A DNA stretch of 6,911 nucleotides from Planctomycetota bacterium. Lineage in GTDB: Bacteria > Planctomycetota > Brocadiia > JAJRTI01. Position 1 is the stretch's first letter. Every line of letters starts with the position of its first letter. The translations under genes were made by a program, and so were the position numbers. The notes beneath the pieces are model-generated. The model searched no databases and was not told the DNA's origin. It saw nothing but the letters and a program-made list of their open reading frames with translations. Shown here piece after piece: positions 5,882-6,911 of this stretch. Location: the NCBI GenBank assembly GCA_024278415.1, contig JAJRTI010000540.1, positions 1 through 6,911 on the forward strand, in the 5' to 3' direction.

Positions 5882-6911
5882 ATGAGAACGAAGCGATGGA
5901 TCCTGACGCTCCTGGCCGCGATGTTCGTGGCCGTAGCCGCCCATGCCGCGGCCCTGACGCCGCCCGGCCTGAAAGCCGGCGATACGCTGCTCTTCCTCGG
6001 CGACAGCATCACGCACCAATGCCTGTACACGCGCTACGTGACGCTGTTCTACATGACGCGCTACCCGAATACGCCGCTGCACTTCTACAATTCGGGCGTG
6101 GGCGGCGACCGCGCGGCCAGCGCACTGCACCGGTTCGATTACGACGTGGCCGCGCTCAAGCCGGCGTGTGTGACCGTCCTGCTCGGCATGAACGATGGCA
6201 GCTATCGGCCCCTGGGCGAACCTCAGTTCGGCGTTTACAAGAAGGACATGACGACGCTGGCCGACCGCCTCCAAAAGGAGACGCACGCGCGCATCTTCCT
6301 GCTCACCCCCTCTATGTACGATTATAAGGACCGCCAATTGCGCGGCCGCGGCGGATGCCCCACCTACAACGCCGCGCTGGTCGCGTTCGGCGATTTCCTA
6401 AAGAAACTGGGGCAGCAACGAAGCCTCACGGTCGTGGACATGAACAAGCCGCTGGTCGAAGCAACCGAGGCGATGCGCAAGACGGACCCTAAGGCCACAC
6501 TCATTCCCGGCGGCGTGCACCCGGACCCAGCCGGCCATCTGGTCATGGCGTACACGATTCTCAAGGCGTTCGGCGTGGCGCCGATCGTGTCCCACACCGT
6601 CATCGACACGCGCACGCGGCAGGCCAAGACCGAGCGCGCCACGGCGTCCAACCTCAAGGTCAAGGACGGCGAGGTGCAGTTCGACCTGCTGGAGGCCGGC
6701 CTGCCGTTCCCGTATCGCCAGGATGCGCGCCGCGTGTTGAGCGTGCTGCCGTTTACGCGGGAGTTGAACCGGGAGGCGCTGCAAGTGAAAGGCTTGGTCC
6801 CTGGCAAGTATGAGCTTCAGATCGACGGCGCGGCCGTGGGCCAGTTCACCGCGAAGCAGATCGCGCAGGGAGTGGACTTGAGCGAGAACGAGAATACGCC
6901 GCAATACAAAC
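5882..6911 (+). CDS. Secreted SGNH/GDSL-type hydrolase, 3' end cut by window
   Basis: The frame is open from ATG 5882 to the window end (343 complete codons). AAAAGGAG at 5866-5873, 8 nt upstream, fixes the start. The N-terminus MRTKRWILTLLAAMFVAVAA is a clear signal peptide with a likely AHA-A cut after residue 22, so the protein should act outside the cytoplasm. SGNH blocks are in order: GDSIT with nucleophile S42, NSGVGGDRA with oxyanion-hole G74, LLGMND with N104, and GVHPDPAGH with H213. The usual Asp three residues before the His is Gly here (G210). Residues about 225-343 form a tail (ending with ELNREALQVKGL...IDGAAVGQFTA) of the kind found in SGNH hydrolases of Planctomycetota-like bacteria. 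The usual job is removal of acetyl or other ester groups from carbohydrates; the substrate is unknown. It is divergent from the GH42-like gene and possibly co-regulated with it. Confidence 0.9.
   Translation, partial: MRTKRWILTLLAAMFVAVAAHAAALTPPGLKAGDTLLFLGDSITHQCLYTRYVTLFYMTRYPNTPLHFYNSGVGGDRAASALHRFDYDVAALKPACVTVLLGMNDGSYRPLGEPQFGVYKKDMTTLADRLQKETHARIFLLTPSMYDYKDRQLRGRGGCPTYNAALVAFGDFLKKLGQQRSLTVVDMNKPLVEATEAMRKTDPKATLIPGGVHPDPAGHLVMAYTILKAFGVAPIVSHTVIDTRTRQAKTERATASNLKVKDGEVQFDLLEAGLPFPYRQDARRVLSVLPFTRELNREALQVKGLVPGKYELQIDGAAVGQFTAKQIAQGVDLSENENTPQYK

Noticed and set aside
5862..5885. Seven-codon ORF MQKELER whose TGA overlaps the SGNH start codon as ATGA
   Set aside because: It has no ribosome site of its own and contains the hydrolase's ribosome site; overlap by chance is more likely than translational coupling.
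5486..6337. Minus-strand frame staying open upstream of the GH42-like start for about 280 codons
   Set aside because: The ribosome site and signal-like segment place the start at 5485, and the extension runs antisense to the SGNH hydrolase with non-protein-like composition.

Overview
The window is GC-rich with a strong G/C preference at third codon positions. It carries five protein genes in three blocks, two of them cut by the window edges. The gene types suggest an uncultured, carbohydrate-degrading bacterium of the Planctomycetota/Lentisphaerota/Hydrogenedentota kind: a glycyl radical enzyme with a GCME active-site loop, a UroD/MtaA-like methyltransferase-fold protein, a secreted GH42-like protein and a secreted SGNH hydrolase. 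This placement is an inference from gene types; no phylogenetic marker is present.

Layout. Plus strand 2-1480: the C-terminal two thirds of a glycyl radical enzyme, with both the active-site cysteine loop and the glycyl radical motif intact. It faces a minus-strand run across a 149-bp convergent gap that shows no clear terminator but has a short palindrome and a small start-like signal. Minus strand, in order of transcription: a secreted GH42-like TIM-barrel protein (5485-3614), a zinc-finger protein with a pRiA4b ORF-3-like core (3590-2697) after a 23-bp gap, and a UroD-family protein (2607-1630) after an 89-bp gap that folds into a hairpin. A single promoter upstream of 5485 could serve all three. 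Between 5486 and 5881 lies a divergent control region of about 400 bp with an extended -10 on the minus strand, two long GC-rich inverted repeats and a -35/-10 pair on the plus strand. Plus strand 5882 to the end: a secreted SGNH/GDSL-type hydrolase that runs off the window.

How they may work together. The two divergent genes begin with signal-peptide-like segments, which suits processing of an external polysaccharide or its ester decorations (inference). The glycyl radical enzyme and the UroD-like protein are cytoplasmic and could act on small products, but their substrates cannot be read from sequence. The glycyl radical enzyme needs a radical-SAM activase, which is not in the window.

I do not see a clear undescribed system such as a CRISPR array, retron, toxin-antitoxin pair or mobile element. 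The most unusual points are catalytic residue changes in three enzyme-like proteins and the odd zinc-finger/pRiA4b ORF-3 architecture placed inside an apparent metabolic operon.
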